DNA of 64,000 bases from Ferrimonas balearica. Lineage in GTDB: Bacteria > Pseudomonadota > Gammaproteobacteria > Enterobacterales > Shewanellaceae. Made by a program: the position numbers and the translations under genes. This document shows positions 27,115-39,517 of this stretch, one piece after another. Every line of letters begins with the position of its first letter. The first letter of the stretch is position 1. The stretch covers positions 62,001 to 126,000 of the forward strand of contig NZ_JAHVHV010000003.1 in assembly GCF_019802085.1 (NCBI RefSeq). Reading direction: 5' to 3'. The notes beneath the pieces are model-generated. The model did no database searches. It was given only the letters and a program-made list of their open reading frames with translations, and was not told where the DNA came from.

Positions 27115-28692
27115 TCAGCTGCCCAGGCGTTCGGCCAGGGCCGTGGCGTTGCGCCCGACGATGCCGTAGAGGGTCAGCTGGGGGTTGGCCCCCAAACTGG
27201 TGGGCAGCATGGAGCCGTCCATCACCGACAGGTTGGCCAACTGGTGGTGACGCCCCAGGCTGTCCACCACCCCCTGGGTGGGATCCTCACTCATGCCGCA
27301 GCCACCCATGATGTGGGCCGAGGCCACCATGGTCTTCAGGGGCGCCAGCTCGAGCTGGGGGATCCCCGCTTTCGCCTCGGCCCAGCTGGCCCACCAGGGC
27401 ATGCTGTCGTCCATGGTCATCACCCGCTGGGCCCCGGCGGCGAACTGGGCTTCGGCCATTGCCAGAAAGGCGCGGCGGGCCGCCTGCCAGAAGGCATCGT
27501 TTAAGGGGTAATCCAGTAGGGGATCGCCGTGGTCATCCAGTTGGACCCGGCCCCCGGGGCTGGTGGCGTCAAAGCCGTCCCGCACCAGGGCGATCATCCC
27601 CTGGATGTGGTTGAACCGCTGCATCAGGGCCTGATGCTGGGGGCCGAAGCCGGGCACGTTGGTGGCCACCAGCACCGGGTGCAGCGGCGCCACCTCGAGC
27701 TTGAAGCCCAATCCCTCCTCGGGCCAGACAAACTGGTCGGAATAGACGCTCTGGGGAGCGCCGGCGTGGGCCGCCACTGGGCCGTCAAACTCCGCCACCG
27801 ACATCACCGAGGGGTGCAGGAAGGTGCGCTGCCCCACCCGCTGGTGGGGATCCGGCAGCGCCGAACGCAGCATCAGCGCCGGGCTGTGTAGCGCGCCACC
27901 GCACAGCAGGTAGTGACGGGCCCGCACCGTGACGCCCACCTCTCGGCGCTGGTGGTTGGGATCCCGGGTCAGGCAGTTCAGCGCGGTGATGCGCTCGCCC
28001 TCCCGGCTCAAGGTCCAGGCCTCGGTGCGACTGAGCAGGGTGGCCCCGGCGTCCAGGGCCGCCGGCAGCGTGGTCACCAGCATCGACTGCTTGGCGTTGA
28101 TGGGGCAGCCCATGCCGCAGTAGCCCAGGTTGGCGCAGCCTTTGACGTTGCGGCGGATCACCGTGTACTCCCACCCCAGGGCGGCACAGCCCTGGGCCAG
28201 GGTGTCGTTGTTGCGGTTGGGGGGCACCGGCCAGGGATGGATATTGAGTCGCCGCTCCGCCCGCTCGAACCAGGGGTCCAGTTCGGCACGACTCAGGCCT
28301 TCGACCCGGTGGTGCCTGGCCCAATGGGCCAGAGTGGGTTTGGGGGTGCGGATGGAGGTGGTCCAGTTGACGGTGGTGGAGCCGCCAACGCTGCGCCCCT
28401 GCAACATGCCGATGGCGCCGTCGCGGGTCTTCATCGCCGCCGACTGCTGGTAGAGATCGGGGTAGGCGCGCCGCTCCTCCATCACGAAATGGGTGGAGGA
28501 GCGCAGGGGGCCGGCTTCCACCAGCACCACCTCGAGCCCCGCCTGGGTGAGGATCTCGGCAGCGGTGCCGCCGCCGGCGCCAGTGCCGACGATCACCACG
28601 TCCGCTTCCAGGTTGAGGGGGGCGTCCAGGGCGGCGCCGTCGATGTGTTTCCAGCCGCGGGCCAGGCCCGCCACGATGGGATCCGGAATCAT
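27115..28692 (-). CDS. GMC-family flavin oxidoreductase
   Basis: A 525-residue FAD enzyme. The ADP-binding motif is VVIVGTGAGGGTAAEIL, with the ribose-binding Glu in VLVEAG. GRSVGGSTTVNW and the C-terminal AHIMGGCGMSEDP with MDGSMLPTSLGANP are GMC signatures. A cysteine-rich segment GCANLGYCGMGCPINAKQSM resembles long-chain alcohol oxidase members. Likely substrate is an alcohol or sterol-like compound; not determined. Its start at 28692 overlaps the previous stop by ATGA. No signal peptide, though its partner has one. Confidence 0.87.
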   Translation of the reverse strand: MIPDPIVAGLARGWKHIDGAALDAPLNLEADVVIVGTGAGGGTAAEILTQAGLEVVLVEAGPLRSSTHFVMEERRAYPDLYQQSAAMKTRDGAIGMLQGRSVGGSTTVNWTTSIRTPKPTLAHWARHHRVEGLSRAELDPWFERAERRLNIHPWPVPPNRNNDTLAQGCAALGWEYTVIRRNVKGCANLGYCGMGCPINAKQSMLVTTLPAALDAGATLLSRTEAWTLSREGERITALNCLTRDPNHQRREVGVTVRARHYLLCGGALHSPALMLRSALPDPHQRVGQRTFLHPSVMSVAEFDGPVAAHAGAPQSVYSDQFVWPEEGLGFKLEVAPLHPVLVATNVPGFGPQHQALMQRFNHIQGMIALVRDGFDATSPGGRVQLDDHGDPLLDYPLNDAFWQAARRAFLAMAEAQFAAGAQRVMTMDDSMPWWASWAEAKAGIPQLELAPLKTMVASAHIMGGCGMSEDPTQGVVDSLGRHHQLANLSVMDGSMLPTSLGANPQLTLYGIVGRNATALAERLGS

Positions 28693-29192
28693 CCGCGCCC
28701 TCCCGGCCACTGGGGCTTCTGGTAATCGAGGGGGCCCCAGTGATCCGGCTCGGCGTACCAGGTCGCCAGGATCAGCTCCTTAAGCCCCTGGTAGGCCACC
28801 ACCAGGGTGTCGAGGAAGTGGTGGCGCCACTGCGCCAGCATGGCGGCGAGTTCGGCCGGCTGACGGGCCAGGATGGGGGTCAGGCTGCCGGTCATCGCCA
28901 GCAGCGCCAAGCGCTGGTCCAGCAGCTCGAACAATTGCTGCAGCTGGGCCTGACTGCCCGGCGGCAGGGTGGCGATGGTGGCGCCCACCCCCCGCACCAC
29001 GGCATCGGCTTGCGCCTCCACCACCTCTGGCGGGGCCACCCCCTCCAGCACCGGGGCCACCAGGGCCCGCACCAGCGCCTGTTGTGTGTCGCTGAACGGT
29101 GCCACCGGCTCGGCGCCCGGCCACAGCACCACGCCGGTGGCCACCGCGGCGGTGCCCACCAGGCCGGCGATCAGAAACTGCCGTCGTTCCAT
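28689..29192 (-). CDS. Tat-signal small partner subunit of the GMC oxidoreductase
   Basis: A 167-residue protein with a twin-arginine-like leader, MERRQFLIAGLVGTAAVATG, then a helical domain (FSDTQQALVRALVAPVLEGV). The size and position match the small subunits (gluconate 2-dehydrogenase subunit 3-like) that accompany GMC dehydrogenases. Coupled by ATGA overlap to the flavoprotein gene, so they probably form one complex, with the leaderless flavoprotein carried across by this subunit. Family call is from context and the leader; the body has no strong motif. Confidence 0.7.
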   Translation of the reverse strand: MERRQFLIAGLVGTAAVATGVVLWPGAEPVAPFSDTQQALVRALVAPVLEGVAPPEVVEAQADAVVRGVGATIATLPPGSQAQLQQLFELLDQRLALLAMTGSLTPILARQPAELAAMLAQWRHHFLDTLVVAYQGLKELILATWYAEPDHWGPLDYQKPQWPGGRG

Positions 29193-29277
29193 GCCCCTCC
29201 TCCTTGGCGCACTGGCCTCACAGAGCGTCTCAAGCTAGAGTATCAAACCAAAGGTAAATTTAAACATCTGTTTAACA

Positions 29278-30258
29278 GTGAGCGCTCCGGACCCCTTCTC
29301 CCCCAGCCGCTGGTGGCGCAATCGTCACCTGCAAACCATCTGGCCACTGCTGGCCAAACCCCGCACCGGGCCCCATCTGCGCCGCCAGCGCCTGGAGCTT
29401 CCGGACGGCGACTTTCTCGATCTCGACTGGCTGGGGCATCCGGCCCCTCATCGGCCGCTGCTGCTGATCCTCCATGGCCTCGAGGGCAGTGCCGACTCTC
29501 ACTATGTGCGCCGCCTGCTGCTGGCCTGCCAGGCCCAGGAGCGCTGTGCCGTGGTGATGCACCAACGCTCCTGCTCCGGCGAGCTCAATCGTCTGGCCCG
29601 CAGCTACCACAGCGGTGAGACCGGCGATCTGGGCCTGGTGCTCGAGCAGCTGCGTCGCCAGGCCCCCGACAGCCCTCTGCAGGCGGTGGGTTACTCCCTG
29701 GGGGGCAATGTGCTGACCAAGTACCTGGGGGAGCAGGGCAAGCACAGCACCATCGCGCGGGCCGCGGTGGTCTCCGCCCCTCTGGACCTGGCCCAGTGTG
29801 CCCGGGCCATGGAGCAGGGCTTCGCCCAGGTCTACCAGAGCCATCTGGTGGGCCGGCTCAAGCGCAAGACCGCCGCCAAGCTGGCGGATCCCAGCCTGGG
29901 GCCCCTGCCCCTGGCCCCCAGCCGACTGGCCCAGCTGACCACCTTCTACCACTTCGATGACGCGGTCACCGCCCCGCTGCACGGCTTTGACGGCGCCGAC
30001 GATTACTACGCCCGGGCCAGCGGCAACCGCTTTTTGGCCCACATCACCACCCCCACACTGCTGCTCCACGCCCTGGATGACCCCTTTATGACCCCCCAGG
30101 TGGTGCCGCCGCGGGAGGCGATCGGCCCGGCGGTGCAACTGGAGCTGTGCCCCAATGGCGGCCACGTGGGCTTCATCGAGGGGGGCTGGCCCTGGGCCCC
30201 GCGCTTTTACCTGGAGCGTCGCCTGATGCGCTTTTTCGAGGCCGAACAACCCGGCTAA
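29278..30258 (+). CDS. yheT: YheT-family alpha/beta hydrolase
   Basis: A 326-residue hydrolase with LLILHGLEGSADSHY (oxyanion region), nucleophile elbow VGYSLGGN (Ser), acid in LLHALDDPFM, and His in CPNGGHVGFIEG. Begins FSPSRWWRNRHLQTIWPLL, typical of YheT. Substrate unknown. The start used is GTG at 29278; no good Shine-Dalgarno is visible, so the exact start is uncertain. Divergent from the GMC pair. Confidence 0.9.
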   Translation: MSAPDPFSPSRWWRNRHLQTIWPLLAKPRTGPHLRRQRLELPDGDFLDLDWLGHPAPHRPLLLILHGLEGSADSHYVRRLLLACQAQERCAVVMHQRSCSGELNRLARSYHSGETGDLGLVLEQLRRQAPDSPLQAVGYSLGGNVLTKYLGEQGKHSTIARAAVVSAPLDLAQCARAMEQGFAQVYQSHLVGRLKRKTAAKLADPSLGPLPLAPSRLAQLTTFYHFDDAVTAPLHGFDGADDYYARASGNRFLAHITTPTLLLHALDDPFMTPQVVPPREAIGPAVQLELCPNGGHVGFIEGGWPWAPRFYLERRLMRFFEAEQPG

Positions 30259-30307
30259 CTCATTGAATCCGTCTACACTTGCCCCTGTGACGGGTGTAGG
30301 AGTGCCA

Positions 30308-31288
30308 ATGAGCCGAATTGCGATCCTCATGCTCTTGTGGTCGTTCGCCGCCGGACTCTCGGCGGCGGAGACGGATCCCCTGTGGGCGCGCTCCCAGGCC
30401 CCCATCAAGAGCCTGATGCTGAGCCCCATCGCCCGACCCACCGAGTACAAGCCCAAGGAGTTCCTGATGGCCGCCTCGGTCAACCCCGGCAGCGTGTTCG
30501 CTACCGACAAGGCCCTGGACGACCCGGAGAAGCCCTACCACTACGAGCTGGACTACTACACCGTGGAGTACCGGCTCGATCTGCGCTACAACCCCAGCCG
30601 CCGCTGGCAGCTGAGCGCCTCCTACGCCCACCGCACCACCGACGACGCCCACCTGGATCAGCTGACCCTGAGCTTCCATAAGCTGTTCGGCATCGATCAG
30701 AACGGCCGCGACCGGGTGCCCAAGCACCGCTACCTCATCGATCTGCCGATGCAGGGGGAGCGCCGGGAGGATTTCAAGAACCGCACCTTCGCCCACCAGT
30801 TCGAGCTGGCGGCCAGCTTTCTGGCCTACGAGTATTTCCGTCACCAGGTGGCGGTCACCGCCTCGATGCAGTACAACGACCAGCGCTTTATCGAGCGCCA
30901 GGGGGACCACCTGGACCTGGGGCTGCAGCTGGATTACAGCTACGAGTGGCGGGATCACCGGGTCAACGCCATGCTGGCCTACCTGCACACCGGCGCCGAG
31001 CAGCTGCTGGGCACCGACACCGTCCAGAACCTGGGCCACGCCGCCATGGGGTACCGCTACCGCCTGACCCCCCGCCATTTCCTGTTCCTCGAGTACCAGT
31101 TTGCCCAGGGCGCCCTGGACGGACTCGGCCCCATGCAGGACCCGGTGCACGAGGTGAACCTGGGCTACCGCTATCAACGGGGCGAGCTGGGGCTGGACTT
31201 TGTTATGATGGAGAACGCGCTGAACGCGGATAACAGCGCCGACATCGCCTTCAATTTTCGAGTGAGTTACCGATACGATGCTGATTGA
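30308..31288 (+). CDS. DUF3187 family outer-membrane beta-barrel protein
   Basis: A 326-residue protein with a signal peptide (MSRIAILMLLWSFAAGLSAA) and alternating amphipathic strands rich in Tyr and His, for example YTVEYRLDLRYNPSRRWQL and RVNAMLAYLHTGAEQLLG. It ends ...NFRVSYRYDAD, consistent with an outer-membrane barrel. I associate this pattern with DUF3187. Function unknown. The start at 30308 has GGAG upstream. It overlaps yheU by 11 bases. Confidence 0.7.
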   Translation: MSRIAILMLLWSFAAGLSAAETDPLWARSQAPIKSLMLSPIARPTEYKPKEFLMAASVNPGSVFATDKALDDPEKPYHYELDYYTVEYRLDLRYNPSRRWQLSASYAHRTTDDAHLDQLTLSFHKLFGIDQNGRDRVPKHRYLIDLPMQGERREDFKNRTFAHQFELAASFLAYEYFRHQVAVTASMQYNDQRFIERQGDHLDLGLQLDYSYEWRDHRVNAMLAYLHTGAEQLLGTDTVQNLGHAAMGYRYRLTPRHFLFLEYQFAQGALDGLGPMQDPVHEVNLGYRYQRGELGLDFVMMENALNADNSADIAFNFRVSYRYDAD

Positions 31289-31544
31289 CTACCCCACCCT
31301 GAAGGACGCCCTGGCGCCGGACACCCTGGACAACCTGTGCCGGGAGTACCTGATCCGCCAGCTGGGAGACGAGGGCTTCGACCAGGCCGACCCCGACAAG
31401 CTGGCCCAGGGGATCGCCCAGGTGCGCCAGGCCCTGGCCGCCGGCACCCTGCTGGTGGAGTACTCAGAAGCGGACGAGAGCGTGGCGATCCGACGCCGGG
31501 AGGAGCTGTCCCAGCTTGACCCGGACCGGAATTGCCTCGTATAA
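31278..31544 (+). CDS. yheU: YheU family protein (UPF0270)
   Basis: An 88-residue protein starting MLIDYPTLKD, with LDNLCREYLIRQLGDEGFDQ and a LLVEYSEADESVAI segment matching YheU's VLVWSELHETVNI pattern. Slightly longer than E. coli YheU (72). Function unknown. Lies between yheT/DUF3187 and prkB as expected from E. coli order yheT-yheU-prkB. Confidence 0.85.
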   Translation: MLIDYPTLKDALAPDTLDNLCREYLIRQLGDEGFDQADPDKLAQGIAQVRQALAAGTLLVEYSEADESVAIRRREELSQLDPDRNCLV

Positions 31545-31580
31545 CAGCCACAACTTGGACATTTCGTAGGCAGAAGGATC

Positions 31581-32489
31581 ATGTCGGCCAAACACCCCAT
31601 CATTGCGGTCACCGGCTCCTCGGGCGCGGGCACCACCACCACCACCACCGCCTTCAAGCACATCTTCCGCCAGCTGAACATCGACGCGGCGCTGGTGGAG
31701 GGCGACAGCTTCCACCGCTACACCCGGGCGGAGATGGAGGTGGCGATCCGCAAGGCCCGCGAAGAGGGCCGCACCATCAGCTATTTCGGCCCGGAGGCCA
31801 ACGACTTCGAGGCCCTGGAAGGGTTTTTCCAGCGCTACGGCGAAAGCGGCGAAGGGCAGATCCGCCACTACCTGCACACCTTCGACGAAGCGGTGCCCTT
31901 TAACCAGATGCCCGGCACCTTCACCCCCTATCAGCCCCTGCCGGAGGGCAGCGAACTGCTCTATTACGAGGGCCTGCACGGCGGCGTGGTCACCGAGCAG
32001 CTGGACGTGGCCCAGCACGTGGACCTGCTGATCGGCATGGTGCCCATCGTCAACCTGGAGTGGATCCAGAAGATCATCCGCGACACCAACGACCGCGGCC
32101 ACAGCCGGGAAAAGGTGATGGACTCCATCGTCCGCTCCATGGACGACTACATTGCCCATATGACGCCGCAGTTCTCCCGCACCCACATCAACTTCCAGCG
32201 GGTGCCCACGGTGGACACCTCCAACCCCTTCTCTGCCAAGGATATTCCCAGCCTGGACGAGAGCTTTGTGGTGATCCGCTTCCGCGGGATCCAGGACATC
32301 AACTTCCCCTACTACCTGCGGATGATCGACGGCAGTTTCATGTCCCGGGTCAACACCCTGGTGGTGCCCGGCGGCAAGATGGCCCTGGCGATGGAACTCA
32401 TCCTGACCCCGATGATCCGCAACCTGAAACTCAAGCGGGAAGAGGCTCTTAGAAACGATGCCGGCGGGGATGTTGACAGTCACCAATGA
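31581..32489 (+). CDS. prkB: Phosphoribulokinase-like protein PrkB
   Basis: A 302-residue P-loop kinase: HPIIAVTGSSGAGTTTTTTA near the N-terminus, then VEGDSFHRYTRAEM and YYEGLHGGVV. It belongs to the phosphoribulokinase family of heterotrophic gammaproteobacteria, where no Calvin cycle or RuBisCO is present; the physiological substrate is unknown. GAAGG lies upstream of the ATG. It precedes crp, the conserved order. Confidence 0.92.
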   Translation: MSAKHPIIAVTGSSGAGTTTTTTAFKHIFRQLNIDAALVEGDSFHRYTRAEMEVAIRKAREEGRTISYFGPEANDFEALEGFFQRYGESGEGQIRHYLHTFDEAVPFNQMPGTFTPYQPLPEGSELLYYEGLHGGVVTEQLDVAQHVDLLIGMVPIVNLEWIQKIIRDTNDRGHSREKVMDSIVRSMDDYIAHMTPQFSRTHINFQRVPTVDTSNPFSAKDIPSLDESFVVIRFRGIQDINFPYYLRMIDGSFMSRVNTLVVPGGKMALAMELILTPMIRNLKLKREEALRNDAGGDVDSHQ

Positions 32490-32576
32490 ATTCAGGATCT
32501 TAAGAATCATGTTCGAAACTGAGAGCAAATCGCGGCTCTGTGACGAAAGTTCGATCTGGCTCATGGCCAGCCGACC

Positions 32577-32605
32577 TTTACCCGTTTAACATTTGCTCTT
32601 AGAAT
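32577..32605 (+). promoter_or_regulatory. Sigma-70 promoter of crp
   Basis: TTTACC (32577-32582) and TAGAAT (32600-32605) are separated by exactly 17 bases; predicted start near 32612, giving a leader of about 40 nt to the crp ATG. A CRP half-site TGTGA at 32539-32543 lies about 60-70 bp upstream, but its other half is poor. Confidence 0.6.
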
Positions 32606-32650
32606 TTCGAGAACTATCCCGTTTCTTATCTTACTGAAGGGAAAACGACT

Positions 32651-33286
32651 ATGGCCCTTATCGGCAAGCCAAAACCCGATCCGACGCTGGAGTGGTTCCT
32701 GTCCCACTGCCACATCCACAAGTACCCGGCGAAAAGCACCCTGATCCACGCCGGCGAAGAGGCGGACACCCTCTACTACATCGTCAAGGGCTCGGTGGCC
32801 GTGCTGATCAAAGACGAAGAGGGTAAGGAGATGATCCTCTCCTACCTCAACCAGGGCGACTTCATCGGTGAGCTGGGTCTGTTCGAAGAGCAGCCGGAGC
32901 GCACCGCCTGGGTTCGCGCCAAGGCCCCCTGTGAGATCGCCGAGATCTCCTACAAGAAGTTCCGTCAGCTGATCCAGGTGAACCCGGACATCCTGATGAA
33001 GCTCTCCGCCCAGATGGCCAACCGCCTGCAGACCACCTCTCAGAAGGTCGGTGACCTGGCGTTCCTGGACGTGGCCGGTCGCATTGCCCAGACCCTGCTG
33101 AACCTGGCCAAGCAGCCCGATGCCATGACCCACCCGGACGGCATGCAGATCAAGATCACCCGCCAGGAGATCGGCCAGATCGTCGGCTGCTCCCGCGAGA
33201 CCGTCGGCCGCATTCTGAAGATGCTGGAAGAGCAGAACCTGATCCAGGCCCACGGCAAAACCATCGTGGTCTACGGCACCCGTTAA
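32651..33286 (+). CDS. crp: cAMP receptor protein (CRP)
   Basis: A 211-residue global regulator, nearly E. coli length (210). The cAMP pocket is intact: [20 protein letters not shown] with the Glu and Arg that hold cAMP. The C-terminal helix-turn-helix [20 protein letters not shown] retains the Arg-Glu-Arg type recognition residues. In Shewanella relatives CRP controls anaerobic respiration, so it may act together with FNR-type sites here. It ends at a strong terminator. Confidence 0.98.
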   Translation: MALIGKPKPDPTLEWFLSHCHIHKYPAKSTLIHAGEEADTLYYIVKGSVAVLIKDEEGKEMILSYLNQGDFIGELGLFEEQPERTAWVRAKAPCEIAEISYKKFRQLIQVNPDILMKLSAQMANRLQTTSQKVGDLAFLDVAGRIAQTLLNLAKQPDAMTHPDGMQIKITRQEIGQIVGCSRETVGRILKMLEEQNLIQAHGKTIVVYGTR

Positions 33287-33302
33287 GGGCCCGTTCAGAC
33301 AG

Positions 33303-33331
33303 CAAAAAAGGCACCCAGTGGGTGCCTTTTT
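33303..33331 (+). terminator. Terminator of crp
   Basis: Hairpin GGCACCCAGTGGGTGCC (33310-33326) followed by TTTTT, 24 bases after the crp stop. Confidence 0.9.
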
Positions 33332-33337
33332 GTTTGG

Positions 33338-33365
33338 CTGACATTCAGCTAGGCCGACGTAGTAT
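33338..33365 (+). promoter_or_regulatory. Candidate promoter of an orphan small transcript
   Basis: CTGACA (33338-33343) and TAGTAT (33360-33365) with a 16-bp spacer, directly after the crp terminator. No protein gene follows on this strand before another terminator 45 bp later. Confidence 0.4.
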
Positions 33366-33370
33366 CGAAT

Positions 33371-33436
33371 CAGACCTCAGGTTGAACACAACCCCGTTCG
33401 CTTGCTTCGCCGCCCCTATCAGGGCGGCTTTTTTTT
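33371..33436 (+). ncRNA. Candidate small RNA between crp and DUF1338 gene
   Basis: About 65 nt, from a predicted start near 33371 to a rho-independent terminator: stem GCCGCCC/GGGCGGC (33409-33428) and eight T residues (33429-33436). A smaller hairpin GGTTG-AACA-CAACC precedes it at 33380-33393. The terminator's U-tract is only on the plus strand, so it does not serve the minus-strand DUF1338 gene, and crp already has its own terminator. It could instead be a backup crp terminator. Confidence 0.35.
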
Positions 33437-33439
33437 GCC

Positions 33440-34237
33440 TTATCGGGCGTCGGTGGACTCGAAGATCTTGTCCGCCGAGGCAGCCACGAAACCGGTGTAG
33501 AGGGTGCCGTCCGCCTGGGGGTAGCGCAGGGCAAACTCGTAGAAGCAGCTGGGGATGATCGCCTCGCCGTCGCTGAAGCGCACCGCCACCTTGTCCGCCA
33601 AGGTGGAGGACTGCTCCAGCAGCACCTCGGCACTGCCCTTGATCTCACCGCCGCTGGCGTTGAGCTCGAAGCCGGCGTCCTTGAGGGCCTGGTTCACCGC
33701 CCCCAGGGTGGCGAACTGCTCCAGCTCATTGACGTTCACGGTGAAGTGGTTGGCGCGATAGCCGAAGGCCGCCAGCCAGGCGGCGTACTCGCTCTCCGCC
33801 AGCAGCGCCCGGTACTGGGCCTGGGACACCTGCCAGCGGGCACCGCTGTAGAGGAACTCCTCGGCCTCGGTGGCGCCGGCGGGCAGCTGGGCCACCAGGG
33901 CCTTCACCGTCGCCTGCAGCTCGACGCTGCACTCCTCCAGCAGCAGCTCGGAGATGAACACCTTGGGCGCTTTGGGGTTGGGGTGCTCGAAGTGGCGGGC
34001 CTTGAGCTTCTTCTGCTCGAAACGGTACTCCCCCTTGGGCTCATAACCCAGGGCCAGGAAGTGGGCCGCCAGCTTGTCCAGCTCCACCTCGGGCAGGTTG
34101 AAGGTGCGAAACGCCACGTGGTCGTTGATGATGGGCTGACCGCCCCCCAGCAGCCGATGCACCGCGGTGGCGGAGGGGCACTGGGTCTGGTAGTCGGCCC
34201 AGAGGGCGTTAAACAGCGAATCTACAGTGTGAGCCAT
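33440..34237 (-). CDS. DUF1338 family protein (2-oxoadipate dioxygenase/decarboxylase-like)
   Basis: A 265-residue protein with NDHVAFRTFNLPEVELDKLA and FGYRANHFTVNVN, containing the metal-binding histidines of the DUF1338 family, and a conserved Glu near the C-terminus (YEFALR). Some members (HglS, YdcJ) are iron(II) enzymes converting 2-oxoadipate to 2-hydroxyglutarate in lysine catabolism. Here it lies directly after astD on the same strand, so a role alongside arginine/amino-acid breakdown is inferred. Substrate not established. Confidence 0.82.
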   Translation of the reverse strand: MAHTVDSLFNALWADYQTQCPSATAVHRLLGGGQPIINDHVAFRTFNLPEVELDKLAAHFLALGYEPKGEYRFEQKKLKARHFEHPNPKAPKVFISELLLEECSVELQATVKALVAQLPAGATEAEEFLYSGARWQVSQAQYRALLAESEYAAWLAAFGYRANHFTVNVNELEQFATLGAVNQALKDAGFELNASGGEIKGSAEVLLEQSSTLADKVAVRFSDGEAIIPSCFYEFALRYPQADGTLYTGFVAASADKIFESTDAR

Positions 34238-34256
34238 GGTTCACTCCTTGAATGGC

Positions 34257-36751
<2,495 letters not shown>

Positions 36752-36799
36752 TCTGGTTCTCCTTATGCAGGGTGGCCCGGCCATAGCCGGGCCAAACCA

Positions 36800-38114
<1,315 letters not shown>

Positions 38115-38283
38115 AATCTGACTGACAGGCGCGTTTTTATAAGTTTTGCGGTTCTATTCAGGCCCTTAGCCAACCCTGAATCCCCTGCAGAAGCCAGCGT
38201 TATTTGAATAAATCCCTGTTTTACTGGCCTTAAGCATCGGCAGTCAGGAGGGGGTTCGAAGGGCAGGATTTTGTTCTGTATAC

Positions 38284-38306
38284 AAAAAAGGCTCAGCTTA
38301 TGCTGA
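38284..38306 (-). terminator. Weak terminator of the HDOD-like gene
   Basis: A 5-bp stem TCAGC-TTAT-GCTGA (38293-38306) followed on the minus strand by GCCTTTTTT. Stem is short, so low strength. Confidence 0.4.
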
Positions 38307-38350
38307 ATTAGTGCGCATCTATGCAGGCAAAATTTTCCCCTTGACGGGGG

Positions 38351-39427
38351 TCAGCGGCGTGGTCGCTGCCAGCGCGCCAGCTCCTCTGGGGTGGCCAACT
38401 GGCGCTGGCGCACAAAGGCCAGCATGGTGGCCTCGTGGCTGTGGTTGACCGCCTGGGTCAGCGGCGGCCAGCCCGCCGGGGCGGGCAGATAGAGGCGCCG
38501 AACCTCCTGGTAGAGCCGGCTCTCCTCCAGCTCGAAAGCCTTGAGCAACTGGAGCGTCCAGGGCGCCCCCTGGCTGAGCAGCGCCACCAGGGGCTGGCCC
38601 GGCAGCTTAAGGCCAAACACCGCCTCATGGGCGGCCTTGGCCCCCTCCCGGCGCGCCTCTTCCAGCCAGTGCTCCTGCAGGCGGTTGAACTCCCGGGCGC
38701 CGAGCTGCAGCGCCAGCACCCAATCCAGGGCCCGGACCAGGGCCAGCAGACGCGCCGCCTGGGGAGCGACGCCCCGGGCCCGGGCCACCTTGGCGGCGGC
38801 CTCACCGTGCTGGTGGGCAAAGCGCCACAGCTTGCGCTGACGCAGCCCCAACTGAGCGTGGCGGCTGTGGCCCCAGTGCTGGAAGATGAGCCAGGGCAGC
38901 AGCGCCTGCAACTGCTCAATGCCCAAGTAGTTGCAGGCCAGGCGGGCGTCAGTGAACGCCACATCCCGCCGCTGGGCACGTTCCTTTGGGCTGTTCAGGT
39001 GGCGCAGCAGGGCCTCCCCCAGCCAGCTCATGTCCGTCAGCAGGCCAAGGACCCGCGCCCGCGACGGGTGGGGTTGGAGCAGAAGGTCCAGCAGCTCGAA
39101 CTGAGGGCGGGCCAGGGCGGTGTCCTGGATCAGGGCCCCGGGCTCCGCCAGGGTCTGGGCCAGGCGGCGGCGGAAGTGATTGAGGAACTGGTGACGGGCC
39201 GCGTCGCGCTGGGCCTGGGCCTGCTGGCGGTGTTGCCAGCGGGCCAGCAGGGCGTCCTGCTCCACCGCCAGCTTGTGCTGCCACTGCTCGGGATCCACCG
39301 GCTCGGGGGCGTCGCCTGTGGGCGGCACCGCCCGCTCCAGCATCAGGTAGTGCAGGAATCGGCTCCTGAGATCCGTGGTGACCCTGTCGGAATGACCGGC
39401 CTCGTTGCCGGTGTGGGTGTGCGCCAT
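38351..39427 (-). CDS. HDOD-like domain protein
   Basis: A 358-residue, Arg-, Leu- and Gln-rich helical protein. The stretch from about residue 140 (LGLLTDMSWLGEALLRHLNS, then DARLACNYLGIEQLQALLPW) resembles the HDOD signal-output domain, in which residues around a core HD-like fold are conserved without catalytic metal ligands. No HD pair is evident, consistent with HDOD. Role unknown; signalling is inferred from the family. The start at 39427 is chosen on AGGGA spacing and is uncertain. Confidence 0.55.
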   Translation of the reverse strand: MAHTHTGNEAGHSDRVTTDLRSRFLHYLMLERAVPPTGDAPEPVDPEQWQHKLAVEQDALLARWQHRQQAQAQRDAARHQFLNHFRRRLAQTLAEPGALIQDTALARPQFELLDLLLQPHPSRARVLGLLTDMSWLGEALLRHLNSPKERAQRRDVAFTDARLACNYLGIEQLQALLPWLIFQHWGHSRHAQLGLRQRKLWRFAHQHGEAAAKVARARGVAPQAARLLALVRALDWVLALQLGAREFNRLQEHWLEEARREGAKAAHEAVFGLKLPGQPLVALLSQGAPWTLQLLKAFELEESRLYQEVRRLYLPAPAGWPPLTQAVNHSHEATMLAFVRQRQLATPEELARWQRPRR

Positions 39428-39483
39428 GCCCGTCCCTGGAAAGTGGTTCTGTCCCTGTTTCAATAGCATAGTCCGGATGGCAG

Positions 39484-39511
39484 ACGAAAAAAATGGGCCC
39501 CGGGGGGCCCA
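39484..39511 (-). terminator. Terminator of the S9 peptidase gene
   Basis: Stem TGGGCCC/GGGCCCA (39494-39511) with an A-run at 39487-39493 giving a U-tract on the minus strand. Confidence 0.8.
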
Positions 39512-39517
39512 CTGGTC

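Noticed and set aside
32539-32554. CRP autoregulatory site before crp
   Set aside because: The left half TGTGA is perfect but the right half matches only two of five positions.
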